DNA of 64,000 nucleotides, taken from contig NZ_JAKZEU010000002.1 in the NCBI RefSeq assembly GCF_024359525.1, forward strand, positions 558,001 through 622,000. Direction: 5' to 3'. Shown piece by piece: positions 56,008 to 64,000 of this stretch. The notes beneath the pieces were generated by a model. The model made no database searches. It had not been told where the DNA came from and was given only the letters and a program-made list of their open reading frames with translations. Source of the DNA: Paracoccus albicereus. GTDB lineage: Bacteria; Pseudomonadota; Alphaproteobacteria; Rhodobacterales; Rhodobacteraceae. Each line of letters opens with the position of its first letter. Position 1 is the first letter of the stretch. The position numbers and the translations under genes were made by a program.

Positions 56008-56984
56008 TGGGCGCCATCACGCTAGAAAACATCGTGAAAAGCTTCGGCGCGGTCGAGGTGATCCGCGACGTGTCGCTGGACATCCCCGAGGGCGAACTGG
56101 TCGTCTTCGTCGGCCCATCGGGCTGCGGCAAATCGACGCTGCTGCGGCTGATCTCCGGCCTCGATCAGCCGACATCGGGCCACATCCTCATCGACGGCAA
56201 GGACGTCACGCGGGTGTCAGCCGCCGACCGGGGGCTGGCGATGGTCTTCCAGTCCTATGCACTCTACCCGCATATGTCGGTGCGTCAGAACATGGCCTTC
56301 GGTCTGGAAAACACCCGCATGCCCAAGGCCGAGATCGCAAGCCGGATCGAGGAAGCGGCCCGGATGCTGGAGATCGGCCCGCTTCTGGATCGCCGCCCCG
56401 GCCAGCTATCCGGCGGCCAGCGCCAGCGCGTCGCCATCGGCCGCGCCATCGTTCGCGAACCGACGGCCTTTCTGCTGGACGAGCCCTTGTCGAACCTCGA
56501 CGCCGAGTTGCGCGGAACGATGCGCGCCGAACTGGCCGCGCTGCACGGACGGCTGGGCAAGACGATGATCTACGTCACCCACGACCAGATCGAGGCGATG
56601 ACGATGGCCGACCGGATCGTGGTCCTGCGCGCGGGGGTGGTGGAACAGGTCGACACGCCGCTGAACCTCTTCAACAAGCCCGCGAACAGGTTTGTGGCGG
56701 GTTTCATCGGCGCGCCGCGGATGAACTTCATCGAAGCCGAGGACGGCCGTGTCATGGGTGTCCGCCCGCAGCATCTGCGATTGGCAGACGGCGGATTGGC
56801 GGTGACGGTCGACATGGCCGAAAATCTCGGCGCCGAGACGCTGATCCACGCGCGGACGGACAAGGATCAGCCGATCCTTGCGCTGCTTCCGGGGCAGCTC
56901 ACGCCAACGCGCGGCGAGAACCTTTCACTGGTCCACGACCCGGCGGATGAGCATTGGTTCGGCGCGGATGGCTTGCGCCTCTAG
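56007..56984 (+). CDS. ABC sugar transporter ATP-binding protein (UgpC/MalK type)
   Basis: This 325-residue ATPase has Walker A GPSGCGKST at 36-44, the signature LSGGQ near 134 and Walker B FLLDEPLSNLD. The C-terminal TOBE domain is shorter than in MalK (~370), ending DEHWFGADGLRL. It completes a CUT1 importer with its own ATPase. The stop shares CTAG (56981-56984) with the convergent aldo/keto reductase. Confidence 0.93.
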   Translation: MGAITLENIVKSFGAVEVIRDVSLDIPEGELVVFVGPSGCGKSTLLRLISGLDQPTSGHILIDGKDVTRVSAADRGLAMVFQSYALYPHMSVRQNMAFGLENTRMPKAEIASRIEEAARMLEIGPLLDRRPGQLSGGQRQRVAIGRAIVREPTAFLLDEPLSNLDAELRGTMRAELAALHGRLGKTMIYVTHDQIEAMTMADRIVVLRAGVVEQVDTPLNLFNKPANRFVAGFIGAPRMNFIEAEDGRVMGVRPQHLRLADGGLAVTVDMAENLGAETLIHARTDKDQPILALLPGQLTPTRGENLSLVHDPADEHWFGADGLRL

Positions 56985-57874
56985 GCGACCTCGCGCCCCA
57001 ATGCCGCCTGATACAGCACGAACCAATCCTGCCGGTCCAGCTTGACGCGCAGCGCGTCCGATAGCCTCGCGATGCGGTCGAGGTTGTTTGTCCCCATCAC
57101 CGGCAGGATCGTCGCCGGGTGGGCCAGCAGCCACGCCACCGCAATGGCGGCCATGTCAGTGCCCTCGCGTTCGGCGAGCGTCTTCAGTTCGGCGGTCAGG
57201 GCGGGGTCGGACGCCGCAAACAGCGAGCCGCCGCCCAGCGGCGACCAGGCCATGATCGGCGTGCGGTCACGCTGCATGGTGGTGACATCGCCGTTGGTAA
57301 AAGGCTCATGCGCGGCCAGGCTCAGCTCGATCTGGTTCGTCACCAGCGGCTGATCCATCCGGCTCTGCAAAAGCTCGACGTCCCACGGACGGAAGTTCGA
57401 CACCCCGATGGCGCGGACCTTGCCCGCCTCGACAAGGGCGTCCAGCACCGGGCCGGTCTCGTCGGCATCCATCATCGGGTCGGGGCGGTGCAGCAGCAGC
57501 ACGTCGATCCGGTCGGTCGTCAGGTCCTTGAGGGATTGTTCGACCGAGGCGCGGATATGGCCGGGCGTGGTGTCGTAATACTTGACCCGTGCCGCACCGT
57601 GGCGGCCCATCGGTGCCACGATGTCACATTTTGTGACCAGCTCGACCCGGTCGCGCAGTCCCGGCGCTTCGCGAAAGGCGGCGCCCAGCAGGGCCTCGCC
57701 TTCGTAGCCGCCATAGATATCGGCCTGATCCAGCGTGGTGATGCCCTGATCCAGACAGGCCTCGACCTTGGCCCGGACATGACCAGTCGAGATGTCCGGA
57801 TCGTCCGCCAGGCGCCACATGCCGTAGACGATCCGGCTGAAGCTCAGATCGTCGGCGATCTCGACGCGTTCCAT
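56981..57874 (-). CDS. Aldo/keto reductase (YdhF-like)
   Basis: This 297-residue NADPH-dependent (beta/alpha)8 reductase opens IVYGMWRLADDPD. The catalytic tyrosine is in QADIYGGYEGEALLG and the lysine in VTKCDI. LLLHRPDPMMDADETG and GVSNFRPWDVELLQSRM match E. coli YdhF and relatives, whose substrate is unknown. The ATG at 57874 lies 5 nt after the stop of the upstream flavin monooxygenase gene. A GTG overlapping that stop is an alternative. Confidence 0.88.
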   Translation of the reverse strand: MERVEIADDLSFSRIVYGMWRLADDPDISTGHVRAKVEACLDQGITTLDQADIYGGYEGEALLGAAFREAPGLRDRVELVTKCDIVAPMGRHGAARVKYYDTTPGHIRASVEQSLKDLTTDRIDVLLLHRPDPMMDADETGPVLDALVEAGKVRAIGVSNFRPWDVELLQSRMDQPLVTNQIELSLAAHEPFTNGDVTTMQRDRTPIMAWSPLGGGSLFAASDPALTAELKTLAEREGTDMAAIAVAWLLAHPATILPVMGTNNLDRIARLSDALRVKLDRQDWFVLYQAALGREVA

Positions 57875-57879
57875 GTCAG

Positions 57880-59037
57880 TCACCTGCGTTCTCCGTTCCC
57901 GAGTGGCGTCGCCGGCGTTTGGGCCGGAACACGGCCATATTCGTGCGGAAGCGAGCAGGTTTCCAGATGCGGCAGGACGAGACGGCCGAAATGCTCGGCC
58001 TCGTCTAGATGCGGGTAGCCCGAGAAGATGAAGGACCGGATGCCCATCCGGCGGTACTCCTCGATCTCGGACAGGATCTGGTCCACCGACCCGACCAAAG
58101 CCGCACCGCAGCCCGACCGTGCGCGGCCGATGCCAGTCCACAGATGCCGCTCGACATAGCCGAACTGGTCGGCCAGTTCGCGCGCCCGGGCCTGGTGACT
58201 GACGCCGAGGCTGGTCGAATCGTGCGCGCGTTCGCGGATCAACCGGCCGTATTCGTCATCCAGCCGGCTGACGAGGTGCTCGGCGTATTCGCGGGCCTCG
58301 GCTTCGGTCTCGCGCACGATCATGTGGACGCGAAGCCCGTAATCCAGCGTCCGACCATGCGCCTCGGCGCGGGAATGGACAGCGCGCATGCGCTCGGCAA
58401 GCTGCTTCTTGGGTTCGGGCCACATCAGATAGACATCACATTGCGCACCGCAGAGTTCGAGCGCGTCCGGGGAATAGCCGCCGAAGTACAAAAGCGGTCC
58501 GCCGTTCTGCTGGTAGGGTTTGGCGGGATCGGTGGGCACGCCCTTGAACTGGTAGATTTCACCGTCGTGATCGATCGTGTCGCGGGTCCAGGCTTGCCGC
58601 AGGATCTGAACGACCTCGTGGCTGCGGCGATAGCGCAGCGCGCTGTCTTCCTTCTGACCGGCGAAATCGCTGGAGATGACGTTCAGCGTCAGCCGCCCCT
58701 TCAGCATGTGATCCAGGGTGGCGACCGTCCGGGCCAGCATGATCGGTTGCATCTCGCCCATCCGGATCGCGGCCAGCAGATTGATCTGGTCCGTGATCGG
58801 TGCGCAGCCCGCCACGAAGCTAAGCGTATCCTGCCCGACCTGATAGGAGGACGGGCACAGGATGTTTCGAAAACCAAGCGCTTCGGATCGCTTCACGATC
58901 TCGCTGCAATGCTCCCAACTGGACCGCAGATCGTCGTCGGGAACGCCAAGCAGGCGATAATCGTCGGAACAAAGCGCCGCGAACCACGACACTTCGCTGC
59001 TGGGAAGGTCTTCGGACGTGACGGGGACGATGCTCAT
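57880..59037 (-). CDS. LLM-class flavin-dependent monooxygenase (SsuD-like)
   Basis: This 385-residue bacterial-luciferase-like TIM barrel has WFAALCSDDYRLLGVP, SFVAGCAPITDQINLLAAIR and MLKGRLTLNVISSDFAG (FMN/phosphate region). These features place it in the SsuD/alkanesulfonate-monooxygenase branch. It uses FMNH2 from a separate reductase, which is not encoded nearby. No sulfonate transporter is adjacent, so the substrate is open. The frame continues 12 codons upstream, but ATG 59037 fits the family. Confidence 0.85.
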   Translation of the reverse strand: MSIVPVTSEDLPSSEVSWFAALCSDDYRLLGVPDDDLRSSWEHCSEIVKRSEALGFRNILCPSSYQVGQDTLSFVAGCAPITDQINLLAAIRMGEMQPIMLARTVATLDHMLKGRLTLNVISSDFAGQKEDSALRYRRSHEVVQILRQAWTRDTIDHDGEIYQFKGVPTDPAKPYQQNGGPLLYFGGYSPDALELCGAQCDVYLMWPEPKKQLAERMRAVHSRAEAHGRTLDYGLRVHMIVRETEAEAREYAEHLVSRLDDEYGRLIRERAHDSTSLGVSHQARARELADQFGYVERHLWTGIGRARSGCGAALVGSVDQILSEIEEYRRMGIRSFIFSGYPHLDEAEHFGRLVLPHLETCSLPHEYGRVPAQTPATPLGNGERR

Positions 59038-59087
59038 ACGCGCTCCTCCATGAAATCGGGACTTGCGTAGCATCGGCGAAGTGATAG

Positions 59088-59104
59088 ATCAATGGTGCAT
59101 CAAT
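59088..59104. promoter_or_regulatory. Direct repeat ATCAAT in the divergent GntR/LLM promoter
   Basis: ATCAAT occurs at 59088-59093 and 59099-59104, 11 bp apart, 12 bp before the GntR start. It may be an autoregulatory site. It does not show the usual inverted GT-N-TA-N-AC pattern of GntR operators. Confidence 0.3.
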
Positions 59105-59115
59105 TGCGATGAGCC

Positions 59116-59817
59116 ATGCCCCAGACAGCCCCCCTTCCGACCTATCTGCGCATCGCCGAGACCCTGGGCCGTGACATCGCGGCGGGACGGCTGGTCGATG
59201 GCCAGCGGCTGCCGCCTGAACGCGAAATGGCGGCCGGGCTGAACGTCGCGGTGGGCACACTGCGAAAGGCGTTGTCCGAACTGGAGACGCGCGGGCTGCT
59301 GGCGCGGCGGCAGGGATCGGGCAACTACATTCAGGCGAGCGCGCAACCGCAGGGGATCTATGCGCTGTTCCGGCTTGAACATGTGTCTGGCGGCGGGCTT
59401 CCGACGGCAGAGGTGATCTCGGTCTCGCGCGAGCCCAAGCCTGCCGATCTGCCGACCTTCGGCAGCGGCGATCAGGCGCATCGCATCCGGCGACTGCGTC
59501 GCCTGTCGGGCCAGCCGGCCTCCGTCGAGGAAATCTGGCTCTGCGCCTCCTACGCGGCGCGGATGGATCGCGAGTCGCTTTCGGAATCGTTGTACCTGCA
59601 CTATCGCCAGCACCTGGGCCTGCACATCACCCGGGCCGAGGACCGGATCGGTCAGGAACCCCTTCCAAACTGGACGCCCGACACCTTCCCCCATCCACCC
59701 GGCACACCGTTGCCGCAGGTCCAGCGGTTGAGCCAGACGGCAGATGGCACCGTCGCCGAAATCTCTCGCAACTGGTTCGACCCGGCCGTTGCACGCTATG
59801 TGGCGAGGCTGGGCTGA
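59116..59817 (+). CDS. GntR-family regulator, HutC/UTRA type
   Basis: This 233-residue regulator has an N-terminal winged helix (PTYLRIAETLGRDIAAGRLVDG; GTLRKALSELETRGLLARRQ). A UTRA-type ligand domain follows (RIRRLRRLSGQPASVEEIWL; EISRNWFDPAVARYV). It overlaps the Gfo/Idh/MocA gene by one base (TGATG) and is divergent from the LLM/aldo-keto reductase pair. It probably controls one or both. Confidence 0.9.
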   Translation: MPQTAPLPTYLRIAETLGRDIAAGRLVDGQRLPPEREMAAGLNVAVGTLRKALSELETRGLLARRQGSGNYIQASAQPQGIYALFRLEHVSGGGLPTAEVISVSREPKPADLPTFGSGDQAHRIRRLRRLSGQPASVEEIWLCASYAARMDRESLSESLYLHYRQHLGLHITRAEDRIGQEPLPNWTPDTFPHPPGTPLPQVQRLSQTADGTVAEISRNWFDPAVARYVARLG

Positions 59818-60965
59818 TGCGGTGGGGGATCATCGGCGCGGGGATGATGGGGCAGGAGCATATCCGCAACCTCGCCCTGCTGCCCGACGCGCAGGTGCTT
59901 GCGATCGTCGAGCCGGATGCGGCGATGGCCGCGGCCGCGATGGCGCTGGCCCCGGACGCGCGGTGCTGCGACAGCGTGACCGCGCTGCTGGATCAGCCCG
60001 TCGATGCCGTGCTGATCGCCAGTCCGAATGATCTGCATCTGTCGCAGATCGAACAGATCGCCGCCACGCGTCCCCTGCCGCTGATGGTTGAAAAGCCGCT
60101 GTTCACCGATCCGGGGTCCACCGACCGTCTGGCGGCGCTGGCCACCTACCCCGCGCCTGTTTGGGTGGCGATGGAATACCGCTACATGCCACCGATCGCG
60201 CGGCTGGTATCCACCGCTGACAGCGTCACCGGCGGCGTTCGGATGCTGTCGATCCGCGAGCATCGCTTTCCGTTTTTGCACAAGGTCGGTGGCTGGAACC
60301 GCTTCAACGCGCGGTCGGGCGGCACAATGGTCGAAAAATGCTGCCATTTCTTCGACCTGATGCGGTTAATTTTGCAGGATGATCCGGTGCGGGTCATGGC
60401 CTCTGCCGGACAGGCGGTGAACCACAAGGACGAACGCGTCGACGGTCGCCAGCCTGATGTCTGGGACAGTGGCTATGTCATCGTGGATTTCGCCCGCGGC
60501 GGTCGCGCGATGCTGGAATTGTGCATGTTCGCCGAAGGTGCGCGTTATCAAGAGCAGGTTGCGGCAACCGGGCCCGATGGGCTGATAGAGGCCTTCGTAC
60601 CCGGTCCGACGCGCTTCTGGCCCGACCATCTGGGTGCTCCACCGGTCGCACAGGTGATCGCCAGCCCCCGCACACCGAAAGGGCCGCATGTGCTGAAAAT
60701 TCCGGTCGATCCGACATTGTTGGCGGCCGGCGACCACAATGGCTCGACCTTCTGGCAGCATCAGCGTTTTGCCCGCGCCATGGCGGGTGACGGACCGGTC
60801 GAGGTCCCCGTGCGCGACGGCTGGTGGGCCGTCGCGATGGGCATGGCCGCGCAGGACTCAGCACGGACCGGTCGTGCGATCGAAATCGCGGACCAGCCCT
60901 ATGCCCCGCCGGCCCGGTCTGTTCAGTCCGGTACGAAGCGCAGCGCCACGCCGTTGATGCAATAA
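59817..60965 (+). CDS. Gfo/Idh/MocA-family oxidoreductase
   Basis: This 382-residue NAD(P)-dependent dehydrogenase has an N-terminal Rossmann motif [12 protein letters not shown]. The family lysine-proline lies in [14 protein letters not shown]-terminal alpha/beta domain has the catalytic-region histidines ([15 protein letters not shown]). Members oxidise sugars, inositols or uronates. Its 3' end overlaps the convergent msrB coding region by 43 bp. The substrate is unknown. Linkage to the nearby uronate operon is a possibility, not shown. Confidence 0.88.
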   Translation: MRWGIIGAGMMGQEHIRNLALLPDAQVLAIVEPDAAMAAAAMALAPDARCCDSVTALLDQPVDAVLIASPNDLHLSQIEQIAATRPLPLMVEKPLFTDPGSTDRLAALATYPAPVWVAMEYRYMPPIARLVSTADSVTGGVRMLSIREHRFPFLHKVGGWNRFNARSGGTMVEKCCHFFDLMRLILQDDPVRVMASAGQAVNHKDERVDGRQPDVWDSGYVIVDFARGGRAMLELCMFAEGARYQEQVAATGPDGLIEAFVPGPTRFWPDHLGAPPVAQVIASPRTPKGPHVLKIPVDPTLLAAGDHNGSTFWQHQRFARAMAGDGPVEVPVRDGWWAVAMGMAAQDSARTGRAIEIADQPYAPPARSVQSGTKRSATPLMQ

Positions 60966-61309
60966 CGCAACCCGGTCGGCGGCGGGCCGTCCGGGAAGAC
61001 GTGGCCCAGATGCGCGTCGCAATTCTCACAGCGCACTTCGGTCCGGATCATTCCGTGGCTGCGGTCCTGGATTTCTTCGATCTCGCCGCCGGCCTTGCTG
61101 AAGCTGGGCCATCCGCAATGGCTTTCAAATTTCTGGTCGCCGTCAAACAGCCGCGCGCCGCAACAGACACACTCGTAATGTCCCGGCCCGTCCGGGAAAC
61201 CCTCATGTGAAAACGGGCGCTCGGTCCCCGCCTGGCGGGTGACCCGATATTCTTCGGGAGACAGTTGTTCGCGCCATTCGGCGTCGGATTTCTGGATCTT
61301 CGCGGCCAT
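60923..61309 (-). CDS. msrB: Peptide-methionine (R)-S-oxide reductase
   Basis: This 128-residue MsrB repairs methionine R-sulfoxide. It has the two zinc CxxC pairs ([25 protein letters not shown]), GWPSF and the catalytic cysteine in RYCINGVAL. The ATG at 61309 follows AGGAG. The same frame runs on antisense to olsB and ileS, but that stretch is not coding. Its 3' end overlaps the Gfo/Idh/MocA gene end by 43 bp, tail to tail. Confidence 0.95.
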   Translation of the reverse strand: MAAKIQKSDAEWREQLSPEEYRVTRQAGTERPFSHEGFPDGPGHYECVCCGARLFDGDQKFESHCGWPSFSKAGGEIEEIQDRSHGMIRTEVRCENCDAHLGHVFPDGPPPTGLRYCINGVALRFVPD

Positions 61310-61402
61310 CGCCTGCTCCTGCAAATGTTTTACAGCTTGGTTACAAAGATAGGTGTAGACTGGCCTGGAACAAGCAAGGCCCGATCGGGCGGGGACGACG
61401 CG

Positions 61403-62158
61403 ATGCTTGCACAACGCCGCAGCCGCTATCACTTGCACGTCGCCGCGACGGCAGAGGACCTGCGCACCGCGCAAAGATTGCGCTGGCTGTGCTTCATGGC
61501 ACGTCACAGACCTGCCGACGATCCCGACATGGTCGACAGCGACGATCTGGACCCGCTCTGCACGCACATGCTGATCGAGGAGGCCGGCAGCGGTCAGTTG
61601 GTCTGCTGCTTCCGTTTCCTTCACCTTCGCGACGGGTCCGAGATCGCGCGCAGCTATTCCGCGCGGCACTACGATCTGTCGCCGCTTGCCGATTTCGACG
61701 GACCGATGGTGGAGCTTGGACGCTTCTGCATCCACCCCGGATGGCGCGATCCCGACATCCTGCGGCTTGCCTGGGCAGAACTCACGCGGTTCGTCGATGC
61801 GAACGGAGTGCGGATGCTGTTCGGCTGCTCCAGCTTCCTCGGCGCCGATCCCGACGCGCATGCCGAGGCGCTGGCGATACTGCGCGAAAGGCATATCGCG
61901 CCGCGCCGCTGGCTGCCACGGGTGAAGGCGCCCCAGGTGTTCCGCTTTGCCCGTGTGCTGGCGCGGCGCCGGGCCGATCCGCGGGCCGCACTGGCCGCGA
62001 TGCCGCCCCTGCTTCGCAGCTATCTGGTCATGGGGGGATGGGTATCCGATCACGCGGTGGTGGACCGTGATCTGGACACGCTCCACGTCTTCACGGGATT
62101 GGAGATCGGCGCGATTCCGGCTGCGCGGCAGCGTCTGCTGCGACGTGCCGCGGGCTAG
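61403..62158 (+). CDS. olsB: L-ornithine N(alpha)-acyltransferase (OlsB-like, GNAT)
   Basis: This 251-residue protein is of the GNAT/hemolysin-like family. It would transfer a 3-hydroxyacyl chain from acyl carrier protein to ornithine, the first step of ornithine-lipid synthesis. [39 protein letters not shown] and [12 protein letters not shown] are characteristic of OlsB. The second enzyme OlsA is not adjacent. I chose the ATG at 61403 after GGGGACG. The in-frame extension overlaps msrB. Confidence 0.85.
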   Translation: MLAQRRSRYHLHVAATAEDLRTAQRLRWLCFMARHRPADDPDMVDSDDLDPLCTHMLIEEAGSGQLVCCFRFLHLRDGSEIARSYSARHYDLSPLADFDGPMVELGRFCIHPGWRDPDILRLAWAELTRFVDANGVRMLFGCSSFLGADPDAHAEALAILRERHIAPRRWLPRVKAPQVFRFARVLARRRADPRAALAAMPPLLRSYLVMGGWVSDHAVVDRDLDTLHVFTGLEIGAIPAARQRLLRRAAG

Positions 62159-62265
62159 CCCCTGCCCATCCACCGCACGCTTGAACCTCGCTGCTTGAAC
62201 AGTCTGGGCGCGCTTTCTATAAGCGGCCCGATGCTCGGGACGATCCACATCGCGCGAATTAGTCG

Positions 62266-62298
62266 CCCGGCGGCCTGAGCCTGTCGCTCGCCGCCGGG
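62266..62298 (+). promoter_or_regulatory. Strong hairpin in the olsB-ileS gap (leader or terminator)
   Basis: Arms CCCGGCGGC (62266-62274) and GCCGCCGGG (62290-62298) form 9 perfect G/C pairs. They continue, after a CT bulge, with GAGC/GCTC closing a CTGTC loop. It lies 108 bp after the olsB stop and 41 bp before ileS. A smaller hairpin CCCGA-TGC-TCGGG is at 62227-62239. There is no U-run and no T-box element, so it is either a terminator for olsB or an ileS leader structure. Confidence 0.4.
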
Positions 62299-62338
62299 TC
62301 ACGCGCGTCTTCTCCCGATTAAGCCAAGGATCCCGCCG

Positions 62339-64000
62339 ATGAGCGACCAGCCCGACTATCGCAGCACCGTCTTTCTGCCCGAAACCGATTTTCCGATGCG
62401 CGCCGGCCTTCCCGCACGCGAACCCGACTGGCTGGCCCGCTGGGAGCGGATCGGCATCTACGACCGCCTGCGCGAGACCGTCGGCGACCGCACGCCCTTC
62501 ATCCTGCATGACGGTCCGCCCTATGCGAACGGCCATCTGCACATCGGCCACGCCCTTAACAAGGTGCTGAAGGACATGGTCGTTCGCTCCCAGCAGATGA
62601 TGGGTCGCGACGCGCGCTACGTGCCCGGGTGGGACTGCCATGGTCTGCCGATCGAATGGAAGATCGAGGAACAATACCGCCAGAAGGGCCTGGACAAGGA
62701 CGCGGTCGATGTCGTCGAGTTCCGGCAGGAATGCCGCCGCTTCGCCGACGAATGGATCGACGTGCAGCGGGCCGAATTCAAGCGCCTCGGCATCACCGGC
62801 AAGTGGGACGATCCCTACCTGACGATGGACTACCACGCCGAGGCGGTGATCGCGGCCGAGTTCATGAAGCTTGTGATGAACGGTGCGCTGTATCAGGGCA
62901 GTAAACCTGTAATGTGGTCGCCGGTCGAAAAGACGGCCCTGGCCGAAGCCGAAGTCGAGTATCACGACCATACCAGCCACACGATCTGGGTGCGGTTCAG
63001 GCCGGTGGACGGGGCGCTGGACGGAGCGTCGGTGGTGATCTGGACCACCACGCCCTGGACCATCCCGCAGAACCGCGCGGTCGCCTTCAATCCTGGCATC
63101 AGCTACGGCCTTTATCGTGTCACCTCGGCATCCGAAAACTCGACGGCACAGCAGGACGAGACGATCGTCCTGGCAGATCCGCTGGCCGAAAGCGTCATGC
63201 AGGCCGCGAAGGTCGAAGAGTTCGAGCGTCTGCGCGATGTGAGCGCGGAAGAGTTGGGCGCCCTGACCCTCGCCCACCCGTTCCGCGGCGTCGACGGTGC
63301 AAACGGTGAATGGGATTACGACGTTCCCATGCTGCCCGGCGATCACGTCACCGACGAGGCCGGCACGGGCTTTGTCCACACAGCCCCCAGCCACGGGGAC
63401 GACGACTATCAGCTTGGCCTGAAGCACGGGCTGAAGATGACCTACAATGTCGAGCCGGATGGTAGCTATCGCCCCGACCTGCCGATCTTCGGCGGCGAGG
63501 CGATCATCCAGGCCGATGGCAAGGACGGCCCGGCCAATGTCAGCGTCATCAAGAACCTCGCCTGGGCCGGGGCCCTGCTGGCCAAGGGCAAGATCAAGCA
63601 CTCCTACCCCCATTCCTGGCGCTCGAAGGCGCCGCTGATCTATCGCAACACCGCGCAATGGTTCGCGGCGATCGATAAGCCGTTGGGCGACGGGATGAAC
63701 GAATACGGCCAGACCATCCGTGCCCGCGCGCTGACCTCGATCGACAAGCTGGTGCGCTGGACGCCTAAGACGGGACGCAACCGAATCCACTCGATGATCG
63801 AGAACCGCCCCGATTGGGTTCTGTCGCGTCAGCGCGCTTGGGGCGTGCCGCTGACCGCCTTCGTCAAGAAGGGGGTGAAGCCCGACGCCGAGGATTTCCT
63901 GCTGCGCGACAGCCGCGTCAATGACCGGATCACCGCAGCCTTCGAGGCTGACGGCGCGGACGCCTGGTATCGCCCCGGCTTCAAGGCCGAGATGCTGGAC
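62339..64000 (+). CDS. ileS: Isoleucine-tRNA ligase, N-terminal part (runs off the right edge)
   Basis: The ATG at 62339 opens a frame that stays open to the window end (554 codons, about 60% of the usual length). The first residues read [20 protein letters not shown]. The HIGH motif is in [16 protein letters not shown] at about residue 60. [16 protein letters not shown] and a CP1 editing domain ([23 protein letters not shown]) follow, all typical of IleS. The KMSKS region is beyond the edge. Confidence 0.95.
   Translation, partial: MSDQPDYRSTVFLPETDFPMRAGLPAREPDWLARWERIGIYDRLRETVGDRTPFILHDGPPYANGHLHIGHALNKVLKDMVVRSQQMMGRDARYVPGWDCHGLPIEWKIEEQYRQKGLDKDAVDVVEFRQECRRFADEWIDVQRAEFKRLGITGKWDDPYLTMDYHAEAVIAAEFMKLVMNGALYQGSKPVMWSPVEKTALAEAEVEYHDHTSHTIWVRFRPVDGALDGASVVIWTTTPWTIPQNRAVAFNPGISYGLYRVTSASENSTAQQDETIVLADPLAESVMQAAKVEEFERLRDVSAEELGALTLAHPFRGVDGANGEWDYDVPMLPGDHVTDEAGTGFVHTAPSHGDDDYQLGLKHGLKMTYNVEPDGSYRPDLPIFGGEAIIQADGKDGPANVSVIKNLAWAGALLAKGKIKHSYPHSWRSKAPLIYRNTAQWFAAIDKPLGDGMNEYGQTIRARALTSIDKLVRWTPKTGRNRIHSMIENRPDWVLSRQRAWGVPLTAFVKKGVKPDAEDFLLRDSRVNDRITAAFEADGADAWYRPGFKAEMLD

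Noticed and set aside
60923..63790. A 955-codon open frame on the minus strand opposite ileS and olsB
   Set aside because: Only its last 129 codons encode a known protein (msrB). The rest is antisense to clear IleS and OlsB coding sequence and reads as low-complexity Arg/Asp/Gly-rich protein caused by the GC-rich codon pattern.
1..64000. tRNA or rRNA genes, insertion sequences, prophage
   Set aside because: I saw no T-arm (GGTTCGA) cloverleaf set, transposase, integrase or terminal inverted repeats in any gap. A tRNAscan-SE run would be the decisive check.

Overview
The window is a GC-rich chromosomal segment with almost no non-coding space. Genes are packed into operons whose start and stop codons often overlap as ATGA, GTGA or TGATG. 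Gene content points to an alphaproteobacterium of the Rhodobacteraceae/Paracoccaceae, possibly Paracoccus-like: gltA next to gltX and a ComEC-like gene, a DUF59 plus HesB/IscA pair, yejBEF, an ornithine-lipid acyltransferase and many class-III/ABC genes. The genus is an inference. No tRNA, rRNA, insertion sequence, prophage or CRISPR array was seen.

Left part (1-26.9 kb): the end of a cytochrome P450 gene and an MmcQ/YjbR protein converge on a polyamine-type ABC transporter (two permeases and an ATPase, no binding protein). An operon-like run cysS-cimA-NDUFAF6-like gene follows on the minus strand, then a glycosyltransferase, a quinone-reductase-like oxidoreductase, yejBEF (no yejA), a PhoR-like kinase without PhoB, a gamma-carbonic-anhydrase-like protein and gmk. 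Next come a PAS protein, rnd, tgt, a DUF59 Fe-S protein, an LGFP-repeat protein, a HesB/IscA protein, tpiA, a phosphoglycolate phosphatase, glmU and glmS.

Middle part (26.9-47.1 kb): a cobalamin riboswitch precedes a vitamin B12 uptake operon (TonB-dependent receptor, binding protein, permease, ATPase). Then follow a short-chain dehydrogenase, an ArsR/SRPBCC pair, a VOC protein, gltA, gltX, a ComEC-like protein, a class-III aminotransferase, a small secreted protein, miaB, a UvrD/PcrA helicase, folE2 and metZ.

Right part (47.1-64 kb): the accessory, most interesting region. A LacI-family regulator is divergent from a seven-gene operon with overlapping or near-overlapping junctions: a GH105-like unsaturated uronyl hydrolase, KduI, an 827-residue protein of no recognised family, and a complete CUT1 sugar ABC importer. 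I read this as a system that imports uronate-containing oligosaccharides and opens them in the cytoplasm. The 827-residue protein is the best candidate here for an undescribed carbohydrate-active enzyme. Next to it lie an SsuD-like flavin monooxygenase and a YdhF-like aldo/keto reductase, divergent from a GntR regulator and a Gfo/Idh/MocA dehydrogenase. The window closes with msrB, olsB and the 5' part of ileS.

The main non-coding signals are the B12 riboswitch with a possible ribosome-site-sequestering stem, a four-unit 11-bp repeat array at 8763-8801, perfect palindromes upstream of the PAS gene and of the HesB/IscA gene, and four convergent gene pairs whose stop codons share one palindromic tetranucleotide.
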